This document shows, piece after piece, positions 17,235 through 24,865 of a stretch of 64,000 nt of DNA. Position numbers and translations under genes: made by a program. How positions within the stretch are numbered: position 1 is the first letter of the stretch; every line of letters starts with the position of its first letter. The notes beneath the pieces are model-generated. The model saw only the letters and a list, made by a program, of their open reading frames with translations, was not told where the DNA came from and did no database searches. Source of the DNA: Rossellomorea sp. BNER (GTDB lineage: Bacteria > Bacillota > Bacilli > Bacillales > Bacillaceae_B); the NCBI GenBank assembly GCA_024213275.1, contig JANAVG010000016.1, forward strand, positions 1-64,000, read 5' to 3'.

Positions 17235-17630
17235 ATGAAAGTGATTCAACGTTTTATCGAACTTGGTGAGGGATTTGCAGATATTTATGAATTAATTGAA
17301 CAAACTCGTGCTAATCAGCACCGATTATCACATCTAATCGCATTTCATACAGAAATAAAAGGGCGTCCCGTCACTTCGATTGCACTAGTACTAGCTCCAT
17401 CAGGTGAAGGGAAATTCCAACCCATCTATATTAGTCGTGAAGGAATTCCACATCCAGAACATCAGCCCAGTCAAAGATATGGTCTTTTTCAAAATGTGGC
17501 AGATGAATTAGGTAAAACCATAATTCAAATGGATGTAAAACCATCTACCATGTTCCCAGAGATAGACCTGTACTATCAACATCTTATTGCAATCTTAAGA
17601 CTAAATCATTATATTGCCCCGCTTCAGTAG
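17235..17630 (+). CDS. conserved-looking protein of unknown function
   Basis: A soluble 131-residue protein that I cannot assign with certainty; it may be one of the small uncharacterised Bacillaceae families found near ylbG. It has no signal peptide, membrane segment or Cys cluster. The central part (GRPVTSIALVLAPSGEGKFQPIYISREGIPHP, in two pieces) reads as beta strands. The start ATG 17235 follows AAAGGAAG; in-frame ATGs further upstream (17190) lack a ribosome site. It is divergent from the small membrane protein gene and convergent with ylbG, 52 bases away. Confidence 0.7.
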   Translation: MKVIQRFIELGEGFADIYELIEQTRANQHRLSHLIAFHTEIKGRPVTSIALVLAPSGEGKFQPIYISREGIPHPEHQPSQRYGLFQNVADELGKTIIQMDVKPSTMFPEIDLYYQHLIAILRLNHYIAPLQ

Positions 17631-17682
17631 AGAACAATCGATCCTAACAGCACTTATAAAATGGGCATAGTAGTATGTATCA

Positions 17683-17958
17683 TTATATGCCCATTTTATA
17701 ATCGTATTCCTTCGCTTTATCAGGTTTAGAATTTTCAAATTGTGTGTTAAGAAACGGTTTGTAGGAAGGTGCAACCTTTTTAACATAGGAGTAGGTTGAA
17801 AGTTTCTCCATTACAAACTCTGAATCACTTTGATTACAATAAAGTAGCACATATTTGGATTTTCTTGATACATAGAGTACATTTCCAAAACGTCTTAGAG
17901 ATTTAGCATGCTTTAAACTATAAAGCCATACAACAATTCCTTGCCTATCTGTAAACAT
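17683..17958 (-). CDS. ylbG: DUF2129 protein YlbG
   Basis: A 91-residue DUF2129 family protein; function unknown, cytosolic. The core [39 protein letters not shown] (residues 4-42, in pieces) and [11 protein letters not shown] are very close to B. subtilis YlbG. ATG 17958 has AAGGGG seven bases upstream; the ATG at 17979 would add seven residues containing that ribosome site. The C-terminal 20 residues ([21 protein letters not shown]) are charged and less conserved. The family is found only in Firmicutes, near ylbF and rsmD. Confidence 0.9.
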   Translation of the reverse strand: MFTDRQGIVVWLYSLKHAKSLRRFGNVLYVSRKSKYVLLYCNQSDSEFVMEKLSTYSYVKKVAPSYKPFLNTQFENSKPDKAKEYDYKMGI

Positions 17959-18044
17959 AATTTTTCCCCTTATAAGCATTCTTTTTAATTAGTCTAGCAC
18001 AATTAAGAACGCGCAAGCAATAGACATATGAGAGGATGACTCTT

Positions 18045-18359
18045 TTGGATCTTTTAAATATATGGAACGAATTTGAAAAAGAATTGAATCAACACGACCA
18101 CATTAATGACTTTCAATGGGTAAAGAAAGCGGGAATTCCATTTATATACGTGACAAGTCATGAAACTAAACAAAAGATTGAAGAATCGATTCGAAAGGCT
18201 TCATCGAGAGTAATGAGGGGGAAAAGATTACATTCGGAAACCATATATGTACGTAAAAATCAAAATATGTATGTTTACCGTCATCGCTTTTACGTCCCTC
18301 AGGAAAAAATGTTCTGCTGTGGGAACCTATGTGTGGATTGCATTAGGTTAAGGTCATAG
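18045..18359 (+). CDS. small protein with CCGNxCxxC motif, unknown function
   Basis: A 104-residue protein not recognised as a named family. The N-terminal part is helical and acidic (LLNIWNEFEKELNQHDHIND). The C-terminus ends FCCGNLCVDCIRLRS, with four Cys in a CCGxxCxxC arrangement like that seen in small metal- or oxidoreductase-like proteins. An R-x-Y-V-P block precedes it. GAGAGG lies nine bases before TTG 18045 but touches ATG 18036, so the TTG is preferred. Repeat A2 begins at the last base of the stop. The gene is convergent with ylbF. Confidence 0.65.
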   Translation: MDLLNIWNEFEKELNQHDHINDFQWVKKAGIPFIYVTSHETKQKIEESIRKASSRVMRGKRLHSETIYVRKNQNMYVYRHRFYVPQEKMFCCGNLCVDCIRLRS

Positions 18360-18482
18360 AAAAGCGGAAACGCCCTGAACAGGCCTGACAAGCATAAGAC
18401 GAGCCACCTAGAAAGGGTGATTTTTCCCTTTCTAGGTGGCTTGGCTTATGTCTCGAAGGCCTAGGTGCTGGAGCTGGACACC
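18359..18482. repeat. family A hairpin repeat, copy A2
   Basis: Full copy: GAAAAGCGGAAACGCC, ACAAGCATAAGACGAG, inner stem CACCTAGAAAGGG / CCCTTTCTAGGTG, then GGCTTATGTCTCGAAGG and GGTGCTGGAGCTGGACA. It fills the convergent gap before the ylbF terminator. Confidence 0.9.
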
Positions 18483-18528
18483 AAGAACAATTTTCAATTG
18501 TATCATTAAAATTATTACTTATTTATCC

Positions 18529-18550
18529 AAAAAAAAGAGGGTTTCCCCTC
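18529..18550 (-). terminator. terminator of ylbF
   Basis: Short hairpin GAGGGGAAACCCTC followed by eight T on the minus strand, just after the ylbF stop. Confidence 0.75.
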
Positions 18551-18552
18551 CT

Positions 18553-18999
18553 TTACGCTGAACAACCACAACTTCCGCCACTCCCACAACCCCCACCACA
18601 AGCAGAGCCTGAAGAGAAAAAAGGATTTCCAGTAGGAACTTTGATTTGCTCTGAAACAGCTCTTCCTACAAGTAAGCTAACATGGTCTAATAGATCCTGT
18701 AACTCATTTTCAGCATGACGAAAATTCGCTACATGCTCATCCATATCCATATCACGTTTGAGCGTACGTATCTCCATCATGACCCGTTTATAATCTGGAT
18801 GATAACGGCCAAATCTTTGAACTTCTTCATAAAGTTCTTTCATTTTGGTGAATTTGCGAATCTTAGCTTGAGTTTCTTTATTAGTGTTTAATTTATATAA
18901 ACAGTAGCGATAGTGTTCTGCTACATCCGATTCCAGAATCTGTCCGGCTAACTGTTCCGCTGCATCAAGTATTTCCAATCTTTCCATTGTAGCAAGCAA
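18553..18999 (-). CDS. ylbF: YlbF, Y-complex regulator of RNA processing and cell fate
   Basis: With YmcA and YaaT, YlbF forms the Y-complex, which binds Fe-S clusters, acts with RNase Y in mRNA maturation and is needed for competence, sporulation and biofilm formation. The com_ylbF helical domain spans about residues 5-115 (VQRFGRYHPDYKRVM). The C-terminal tail CGGGCGSGGSCGC supplies cluster-binding Cys, as in B. subtilis. TTG 18999 is chosen: GGAGGTG lies six bases upstream and the product starts MLATMERLEIL, like B. subtilis MYATMES. Length 148 against 149 there. It probably heads the group running ylbD-ylbE-lipoprotein-ylbF. Confidence 0.92.
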   Translation of the reverse strand: MLATMERLEILDAAEQLAGQILESDVAEHYRYCLYKLNTNKETQAKIRKFTKMKELYEEVQRFGRYHPDYKRVMMEIRTLKRDMDMDEHVANFRHAENELQDLLDHVSLLVGRAVSEQIKVPTGNPFFSSGSACGGGCGSGGSCGCSA

Positions 19000-19058
19000 A
19001 ACGCTCACCTCCATAAAGTTATTTTAACAGACTTTATGATTGTAAGCGAATAGTACAG

Positions 19059-19451
19059 TTATGAAATTGTCACATAAAATTGTTTTGAAATTCCTAATGG
19101 TTTATTATTCGGCTTAACAATTTCAACCTTTAGATGATGAACCCCTTTTGGAACACCTTTCATTATAAAAGCTGCTGTATTATATTCGTTAAATCGTTTT
19201 CCATCTAAACTTACAACAATTTTACCTTTTTGGGTCGAGTTGTTATTTGAAAATGTTACATCCGGTACAATACACTCCACATAAACTTGATTTCCTTGAA
19301 CGACATGACGTACGGTCATTTCAGCTTTCTTCTTTGCTACAGACGATACCGTTTCGATGGCAGAAGGCTTTTGATTTGTTTCTGGTTCAGGCAAATCATC
19401 TCTGCACCCAGCTAATAAAGAAAGCACAATAATGATGCACAGTTTTTTCAT
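19059..19451 (-). CDS. putative lipoprotein
   Basis: A 130-residue lipoprotein of unknown function. MKKLCIIIVLSLLAGC is a lipoprotein signal peptide with the lipobox LAGC, lipidation being at Cys16. The mature part has a short linker (residues 17-45) and a beta-rich domain (MTVRHVVQGNQVYVECIVPDV and HHLKVEIVKPNN), suggestive of an Ig-like or FixH-like fold. GGAG lies eight bases before ATG 19451. It lies between ylbE and ylbF, in the same direction, 44 bases from ylbF. I know no named B. subtilis counterpart there. Confidence 0.75.
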   Translation of the reverse strand: MKKLCIIIVLSLLAGCRDDLPEPETNQKPSAIETVSSVAKKKAEMTVRHVVQGNQVYVECIVPDVTFSNNNSTQKGKIVVSLDGKRFNEYNTAAFIMKGVPKGVHHLKVEIVKPNNKPLGISKQFYVTIS

Positions 19452-19527
19452 ATATACCACTCCTTACCGTTATCCTTTGCATTATGGTTGAATATTAACC
19501 AAGAAAAAACAAGGAGTGGTCTACTCT

Positions 19528-19770
19528 TTAACCTTCAGATTCATTCATTGCTTGAAACATATGCATCATCATGGAAGCCATTTGAACACCGTTAGAAAAT
19601 TTCTCTACACGATGGGGAATCGTTCTTCGAAAATGATTCATGGATGCTATCTCGAATTGTTGTAACAAATGTGGATTTCTAGATAATGTTCGATACCATG
19701 TTGGCTGTTCTCTTAAAAAATTTTTCAAATCAATCTTAGCATTAATATAATCAATTACCTCTTTTCTCAT
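19528..19770 (-). CDS. ylbE: YlbE-like family protein
   Basis: An 80-residue protein of unknown function. REQPTWYRTLSRNP (about residues 19-32), TIPHRVEKFSNGVQMASMMMHMFQAM (50-75, in pieces) match B. subtilis YlbE closely. ATG 19770 (MRKEVIDYI) is chosen by the family start, although the AAAGGA site is rather far upstream (about 13 bases); GTG 19782 would sit directly on that site. It is followed 38 bases later by ylbD upstream, and the pair is probably co-transcribed. In B. subtilis the neighbourhood is sporulation-linked. Confidence 0.85.
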   Translation of the reverse strand: MRKEVIDYINAKIDLKNFLREQPTWYRTLSRNPHLLQQFEIASMNHFRRTIPHRVEKFSNGVQMASMMMHMFQAMNESEG

Positions 19771-19808
19771 TAAGCGATTCACTTCCTTTTAGCTTGATGA
19801 TCATAGGA

Positions 19809-20228
19809 TTAATCTTTGAAAAAAGAAAATGGATGGCTTGGCTTTGTTTCTGTTGTCGACTTTATGGCCGTATTAGAACCTCCACCTCCTGATTGGAATT
19901 GTGAAAGAACACCTTGAACTGCTCCTAAAGCTTGACTAATACTATTTATGTGCTGCTGCATTTGTTCAGCATCCATGTTTTTAATGACTCCTGTAATTTG
20001 TTCCATCCAATTCTTATCCCCTGAATTTTTCTCCTTATCCTCTTTGGTTTCAGGATTTTTCCCTTCAATGTATTCATTCCACCTTGGGTCATCTTCACCA
20101 AGTAGATACCATTCCTCAAAAAGGTCTTGCCATGTGATCAATCCATTTCTTACATCCTTAATCATTTTCGGATGATTTTTGGCAAAAAGTTTGAACTCTT
20201 GCACTTTTGGATGTAGTTTATTAGCCAT
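19809..20228 (-). CDS. ylbD: YlbD, putative spore coat protein
   Basis: A 139-residue YlbD-family protein, annotated in B. subtilis as a probable outer spore coat component under SigK-type control. The N-terminal HPKVQEFKLFAKNHPKMIKDVRNG and WQDLFEEWYLLGEDDPRWNEY blocks are diagnostic. The C-terminal part has QHINSISQALGAVQGVLSQFQSGGGG, a Gly-rich tail often seen in coat proteins. GGAGGTG lies before the ATG. It heads a minus-strand run with ylbE, the lipoprotein and ylbF. Confidence 0.85.
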   Translation of the reverse strand: MANKLHPKVQEFKLFAKNHPKMIKDVRNGLITWQDLFEEWYLLGEDDPRWNEYIEGKNPETKEDKEKNSGDKNWMEQITGVIKNMDAEQMQQHINSISQALGAVQGVLSQFQSGGGGSNTAIKSTTETKPSHPFSFFKD

Positions 20229-20344
20229 TATGTCACCTCCAAATACCGGACATATACCTATAATAATCTATGAATCAGAACACAAAATTGTGCTAACCAT
20301 GATAAGATGAGTAAAGAGTAAAAACATGAAAAGGATGACAGAAA

Positions 20345-20830
20345 ATGAAAGAAGAACTTTACAAGCTATTAGATGAATTCATTAATACAGGAAATGAAGA
20401 AGAGTTACAAATGGTAAAACAGCTATTAGAAGGGGTAAAGCGAAAAAAAGAAAACCTGAACGGTTCCTACATTGGCGGAGTCTTAGGGATGGAAAGAACA
20501 TTAAGTGAAATACATTGCGATGTTAGTATCCCAATCACTCCATTTACCTATAATTCATTCGAAATTGTACATGGTGGCATAACTGCAACATTAGTTGACT
20601 CTGCAATGGGTACATTAGCGAATATCGTTTTGCCAGAAGGTTATGGTGCGGTAACGACGAATTTAACCATACACTATCTTGCGCCTGGTACTGGAGGCAC
20701 CCTAACTGCAAAGGCTTCAGTTGTTCATAAAGGTTCAAAAACTTTAGTAATGGATGGACAGGTAGTAAGGGATGATGGAAAAGTAATCGCCCATAGTACA
20801 GGTTCATTTTTCATCTTCAAAAAATCATAG
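20345..20830 (+). CDS. PaaI family hotdog thioesterase
   Basis: A 161-residue hotdog-fold thioesterase of the PaaI/YigI type, likely hydrolysing an acyl-CoA (possibly an aromatic or medium-chain one). The core motif NSFEIVHGGITATLVDSAMGTLAN (about residues 69-92) contains the HGG and the acidic catalytic residue region (D-S-A-M-G). TTNLTIHYLAPG is the second conserved strand. An extra N-terminal helical segment of about 40 residues precedes the domain. AAAGGATG precedes the ATG. It is divergent from ylbD and convergent with ylbC; it is not in the B. subtilis 168 block. Confidence 0.85.
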   Translation: MKEELYKLLDEFINTGNEEELQMVKQLLEGVKRKKENLNGSYIGGVLGMERTLSEIHCDVSIPITPFTYNSFEIVHGGITATLVDSAMGTLANIVLPEGYGAVTTNLTIHYLAPGTGGTLTAKASVVHKGSKTLVMDGQVVRDDGKVIAHSTGSFFIFKKS

Positions 20831-20992
20831 CTTTTTTAAGAGAATATTGATTTTTAATAGAAATGATTCTCTAACTAAAGCATTGGGTGGATCGACGATT
20901 GCTTCTAATTTCACATCTGATCTCTCACCTCTGGGGTGAACCTTAATTCACGAAGTGATCTTAAATCTCAACATAGTTTAGAAAACAACAAT

Positions 20993-21024
20993 GGAAAAGA
21001 GAGGCGTGAGTGCACCCTCTCTTC
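20993..21024 (-). terminator. candidate terminator of ylbC
   Basis: AGAGAGG and CCTCTCT pair around an 11-base loop, followed by TTTTCC on the minus strand; the T run is short. It touches the ylbC stop codon. Confidence 0.55.
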
Positions 21025-22087
21025 ATTCATCCATTTTTTTAATATAATTTTGAGTGTAATATTTGTGAAAAACCCCAACTCCTATATGAGTGAATTCATC
21101 ATCCAACATTGTTTCTCGATGAGCTTCTGAATTCAACCATCCATGAACAGCAGCAGGTCCATCCGTATATTTAGCAGCTATATTTTCGCCTGCCTTTTGA
21201 AATAATATATTTCCTGACTCAAGCCGATCTGAGAGCGATCCAAATGTCGGTGAATCATGGGAAAAATAATTCTCATTAAACATATCTTTACTATGTCCTT
21301 TTGCTACGATAGAGGTGTCTTCATCCCATTCAAGTGTTGAAAGCTTGAAGTTCTCTCTAATAATATTCGTAATGTCAAAAATTTGCTGTGTACTTCCAAT
21401 ATCAATTTCTTCCCACTCTTCATCACTTATTTCTTTCTTTTCTATAAGCTGTCCCCTATATACCATTTCATATGGGCGCTGCTTTACAAGAGTTTCTTCG
21501 TTAAAATACCGAATGCTCATTAATTTCCCAGTATATTTATCGAGGTATAACTGTGCGTAAATATCTCCGAATTGTGCTAGGAGTCTAGTGTTGAGGTCTT
21601 CTTCTGAAAGCTCAAATTGATATGTTCCATTTTCATTATTTACAACAATCTCAGAATCAACAATAGTAAATCGGTAAATTTCATCAATACTTTGCCCTAA
21701 TGTAAATGGGGCAACATTTACATCATCTCCTATTGCAAATAAGGTTACGACTTTACTGTCTTCAACTCCAATTTGAAAGTACTCTTTTGGAGAAGGTTTA
21801 TAGATCCACCAGTCATAGCCATACGAAGAAGGATCAATTCGAACGGGTTCCCCAATCTCCGCTATCACTTCTTCTATGCTTTTTCCAATGAATACTGAAA
21901 GACCATCATCAGGTCTTTCACCATCAGATCCCTCTATTGCTCCACTTAATTTATTCTCTTTATCTAATTGTGGAGTGTTTTTATCAGGACCTTCTAACAT
22001 TGAATTTTCTTCTTTTTGAAGGTTTGTATAAATTCCAAATATAATAAGGAAGATAAGAACAATAAACGTTCTAAATATAATTTTCAG
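21023..22087 (-). CDS. ylbC: CAP-domain membrane-anchored protein YlbC
   Basis: A 354-residue protein with a C-terminal CAP/SCP domain (from about 225: NIIRENFKLSTLEWDED, GHSKDMFNENYFSHDSP, AGENIAAKY, HRETMLDDEFTHIGVGV) and a CAP-associated N-terminal domain (60-200). Its role is unknown and probably extracellular. The first in-frame ATG (22000) would give no export signal. Upstream, the frame stays open for 29 codons to a CTG at 22087 with GGAGG seven bases before it, right after an in-frame TAA. Those codons encode KIIFRTFIVLIFLIIFGIY, a clear signal anchor. CTG is therefore the likely start, and the length then approaches that of B. subtilis YlbC. Confidence 0.88.
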   Translation of the reverse strand: MKIIFRTFIVLIFLIIFGIYTNLQKEENSMLEGPDKNTPQLDKENKLSGAIEGSDGERPDDGLSVFIGKSIEEVIAEIGEPVRIDPSSYGYDWWIYKPSPKEYFQIGVEDSKVVTLFAIGDDVNVAPFTLGQSIDEIYRFTIVDSEIVVNNENGTYQFELSEEDLNTRLLAQFGDIYAQLYLDKYTGKLMSIRYFNEETLVKQRPYEMVYRGQLIEKKEISDEEWEEIDIGSTQQIFDITNIIRENFKLSTLEWDEDTSIVAKGHSKDMFNENYFSHDSPTFGSLSDRLESGNILFQKAGENIAAKYTDGPAAVHGWLNSEAHRETMLDDEFTHIGVGVFHKYYTQNYIKKMDE

Positions 22088-22460
22088 GAGTTATCCTCCT
22101 TTCCCATTTCTATCATTTTATGTAGGTAAGAATAGTTTTATTATATCATTTCTACTCTATTCATTAATAGCTAGATGTCGGAATATCTTGATAATTAAAA
22201 CGCGAGTACTTCGCAAAAGGGAAGAAAGACTAAGTTCTAATTAAAGAAGCTTGACTAAACCTGTTACGAACCTCTTTCTATCGACGGCAGGCATTGGAAA
22301 AGGACAGGAATATACAAAAAAAACTTTATATTGTTATAGTTACCTAATCAAAAAAGGAGTACCTTAAAGGACTCCCAACTGAATGAATTACTTTATCACT
22401 TGTTCAATACATAAGCATTTTATTGTATTCAATGATGTTTCCAATTATAAAATTAAATTC
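22088..22460. other. ylbC upstream region
   Basis: No gene is seen. It contains the ylbB terminator at 22350-22375 and AT-rich sequence that should hold the ylbC promoter. A weak resemblance to the right end of family A near 22285-22312 (CTTTCTATC, GGCATTGGAA, GGACAGG) may be a decayed copy. Confidence 0.4.
22350..22375 (-). terminator. terminator downstream of ylbB
   Basis: GGAGTCCTT pairs with AAGGTACTCC and is followed by six T on the minus strand. It lies about 85 bases past the ylbB stop. Confidence 0.7.
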
Positions 22461-22895
22461 CTAACAAGGTTTATTTTTAAGTATGGGATCTGATATATCT
22501 TGTAAAGCTTGTTCCGCTTCATGAGCGTATTCATGTCTAATAGCAAAATCACCAAGAGAAACTACCCCAAGTAAAGTCTTGTCCCCTTCTACTACTGGCA
22601 ATCGTCTGATTTGATATCTTGCCATTAATTGAAGAGCATCATCTGTAGTTTCCTCAGGACCAATTGTGATCAAATCATTACTCATGATATCCTCTACTTT
22701 TGAGGAATTTGGATGTTTCTCAGCCACACATCTGAGGACGATATCTCTATCTGTAATCATCCCGACGACCCTTTCCCCATTTACAATTGGAATCGCTCCC
22801 ACATTGTTTTCTTTCATTTTTACAGCCACTTCAAAAACATTGTCTAATAATGTGCAACAATCCACATCTTTTGTCATCATATCTTTAACTTTCAT
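22461..22895 (-). CDS. ylbB: CBS-domain pair protein YlbB
   Basis: A 144-residue protein made of two CBS domains, which bind adenosyl nucleotides as energy or redox sensors; the partner is unknown. CBS1 starts VKDMMTKDVDCC with GAIPIVNGERVVGMITDRDIVLR (residues 33-56), and CBS2 has VEDIMSNDLITI and IRRLPVVEGDKTLLGVVSLGD (about 96-116). Both carry the usual G-x-I/V-T/S-x-x-D nucleotide-binding ends. GAGGAG precedes the ATG. It matches B. subtilis YlbB in place and size. Confidence 0.9.
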   Translation of the reverse strand: MKVKDMMTKDVDCCTLLDNVFEVAVKMKENNVGAIPIVNGERVVGMITDRDIVLRCVAEKHPNSSKVEDIMSNDLITIGPEETTDDALQLMARYQIRRLPVVEGDKTLLGVVSLGDFAIRHEYAHEAEQALQDISDPILKNKPC

Positions 22896-23111
22896 AATAC
22901 TCCTCCTCTTTCATTAACTTATAGTAATATTTCTATTTTCTTCGAGAAAGGGTAAACTATTCTTAAATATGGTCAATGTCCACATTTCGTCACATCATTC
23001 CGTTGCAAGATGAATGATTTTACACTATTATTAAAAATGAAGAACTTTGCATTTTGTACTATCTTTTATCAAAAGATATAAATGCCTTAACATATAGGAG
23101 GGAAATAGTTT

Positions 23112-23471
23112 ATGCGTTTTGAAGCTACTGGCATTGAAAATTTGAAAGCTGATTTAAACCGCTTAGATGAAGTTATGCTTTCTCATGGACTTGTTCGTGA
23201 AGGTCAATGGGATTACGAACGAGTAACCTACGATCGCAAATTTGAAATTAAAGAAGGTACATATTATTTACGCATTCAGGGGTATACTGCTGAAGGAGAC
23301 ATTGGTAAGCATGACGCGATCATCCAGATAATGACTCCTTTATTAGGAAAACACTATTATCCACATGGAGTAGAATACGGCGAGGGAGAGCACTTCCCAA
23401 GTCATCTTGTAAACAGTTGTGAAAAGCTTCTTGCCGATGTAAAAAAAGAAGTAGAAGTGTTTGCTGATTAA
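23112..23471 (+). CDS. ylbA: YugN-like family protein YlbA
   Basis: A 119-residue YugN-like protein of unknown function. The N-terminus MRFEATGIENLKADLNRLDEVMLSHG and QWDYERVTYDRKFE are typical. A mid-protein block YYLRIQGYTAEGDI and HYYPHGVEYGEGEHFP complete the family pattern. GGAGGG precedes ATG 23112. A strong terminator follows within ten bases. It matches the B. subtilis ylbA position at the edge of the cta-ylb junction. Confidence 0.88.
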   Translation: MRFEATGIENLKADLNRLDEVMLSHGLVREGQWDYERVTYDRKFEIKEGTYYLRIQGYTAEGDIGKHDAIIQIMTPLLGKHYYPHGVEYGEGEHFPSHLVNSCEKLLADVKKEVEVFAD

Positions 23472-23480
23472 TATTGAAGG

Positions 23481-23508
23481 CTGACTCAAATCGAGTCAGT
23501 CTTTTTTT
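23481..23508 (+). terminator. terminator of ylbA
   Basis: CTGACTC / GAGTCAG with a five-base loop, then TCTTTTTTT, starting seven bases past the ylbA stop. Confidence 0.88.
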
Positions 23509-23657
23509 ATAGGGCAAGAATGAATAAAAATTTTGGAGCACCCTTCTCTGCTTTTCTTGTATGTTTTCACTCCCATACCTTTGTTTATACTGTTCAACAT
23601 CAAGACTCTTTATTATAATAGTATTAATGATGTTCTTGATGAGAAAGGGGCACAACA

Positions 23658-24716
23658 TTGACCAAGGTTCTTAGTAAAAAAATGGTAACCATTGCGATTA
23701 CCATCCTATTAATATTTTTATTGATTTACTTTATTCTTCCTGTCTCAATACCATTAATTGCAGCGATCATAACTGCTTTAATCTTAGAGCCTGCAGTAAG
23801 AATGTTGATAAACAAGTTTCGATTAAAACGAAGGATGTCTGTATTAATCGTTTTTCTTTCCTTTCTAGTTGCCGTAGGGGTAATGTCCTATTTTGTTACA
23901 ACTAAAGTCGTTGGGGAAGCAGTCAAGCTCATTGAAGATGCACCTACATACATTAATCAAATTAGTGATATTTGGGTTAATTATGAAAAAGACCTTGAGT
24001 ACGCAGCTAGAGATTTACCAGGGGAAGTCGTATCAGAGATAAGTAATGGGGTTCAAGACTTCTTAAATAGTTTCAAGGAGAGTATTAAGGAGTATATGAA
24101 TATAGAAAGGATTAGTGCTTTTCTTACCTATATTCCCAACTACCTTGTTAGCTTTTTAGTCTATTTAATTGCACTTTTCTTGTTTATGATTGATCTTCCT
24201 CGAGTAAAGAAGACGATCTACAGTTCCCTAACTGAAAAAACCGCAGAAAAAGTAAATTTCATGACTTCTAGATTATCCTACGTCATTTTCGGTTTCTTTA
24301 AAGCACAGTTTTTAGTCAGTGTTTTAATTTTTATTGTTTCTCTTATTGGATTACTTTTCATTTCTCCAGAAGTTGCCATTGTAATGTCATTGATTATCTG
24401 GGTAATTGACTTCATTCCTATCATTGGTTCAATAGTCATTTTAGGTCCATGGGCATTATTCCATTTACTCGCAGGCAACTTAACAATTGGAACTCAACTG
24501 GCAGTCCTAGCGGCCATCTTGCTGATTATTAGGAGAACTGTCGAACCTAAAGTCATGGGAACCCATATCGGACTATCACCCTTAGCAACGTTAATTGCCA
24601 TGTACTTAGGTCTTAAACTCTTAGGTGTGTTAGGCTTTATTGTAGGACCACTTCTCTTAATTGTCTTTAACTCGGCAAAAGAAGCAGGGATTATTAAATG
24701 GAACTTTAAAATATAG
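23658..24716 (+). CDS. AI-2E family transporter (YtvI-like)
   Basis: A 352-residue polytopic membrane protein of the AI-2E/PerM transporter family, close to the sporulation membrane protein YtvI. Eight hydrophobic segments are visible: two pairs at 10-50 and 62-85, then a soluble loop (90-155), then five segments from 158 to the end. The signature PLATLIAMYLGLKLLGVLGFIVGP lies near residues 307-330. The substrate is not known; several relatives are sodium/proton antiporters or export proteins. TTG 23658 is used, with AAAGGGG seven bases before it. A family B repeat follows the stop. Confidence 0.85.
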   Translation: MTKVLSKKMVTIAITILLIFLLIYFILPVSIPLIAAIITALILEPAVRMLINKFRLKRRMSVLIVFLSFLVAVGVMSYFVTTKVVGEAVKLIEDAPTYINQISDIWVNYEKDLEYAARDLPGEVVSEISNGVQDFLNSFKESIKEYMNIERISAFLTYIPNYLVSFLVYLIALFLFMIDLPRVKKTIYSSLTEKTAEKVNFMTSRLSYVIFGFFKAQFLVSVLIFIVSLIGLLFISPEVAIVMSLIIWVIDFIPIIGSIVILGPWALFHLLAGNLTIGTQLAVLAAILLIIRRTVEPKVMGTHIGLSPLATLIAMYLGLKLLGVLGFIVGPLLLIVFNSAKEAGIIKWNFKI

Positions 24717-24720
24717 ACCA

Positions 24721-24840
24721 ATGGGGCTGTCGAAAAACCAAGGTGTCAAGAACCACAACTTCAATATGTAGAAGAGAGCCTTAGGTTCTGAATATTGACA
24801 ATCATAGTGGTTCCGGGCCCATTTTTGGAACAGCCCCATT
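24721..24840. repeat. family B hairpin repeat, copy B4
   Basis: Outer stem GGGGCTGTCGAAAAA / TTTTTGGAACAGCCCC, with AGAACCACAACTTCAATATG on the left and TGAATATTGACAATCATAGT then GGTTCC on the right. It fills the convergent gap between the AI-2E transporter gene and the Eis-like gene. Confidence 0.85.
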
Positions 24841-24865
24841 TCTATTTGATGAGCTAAACTATGTT

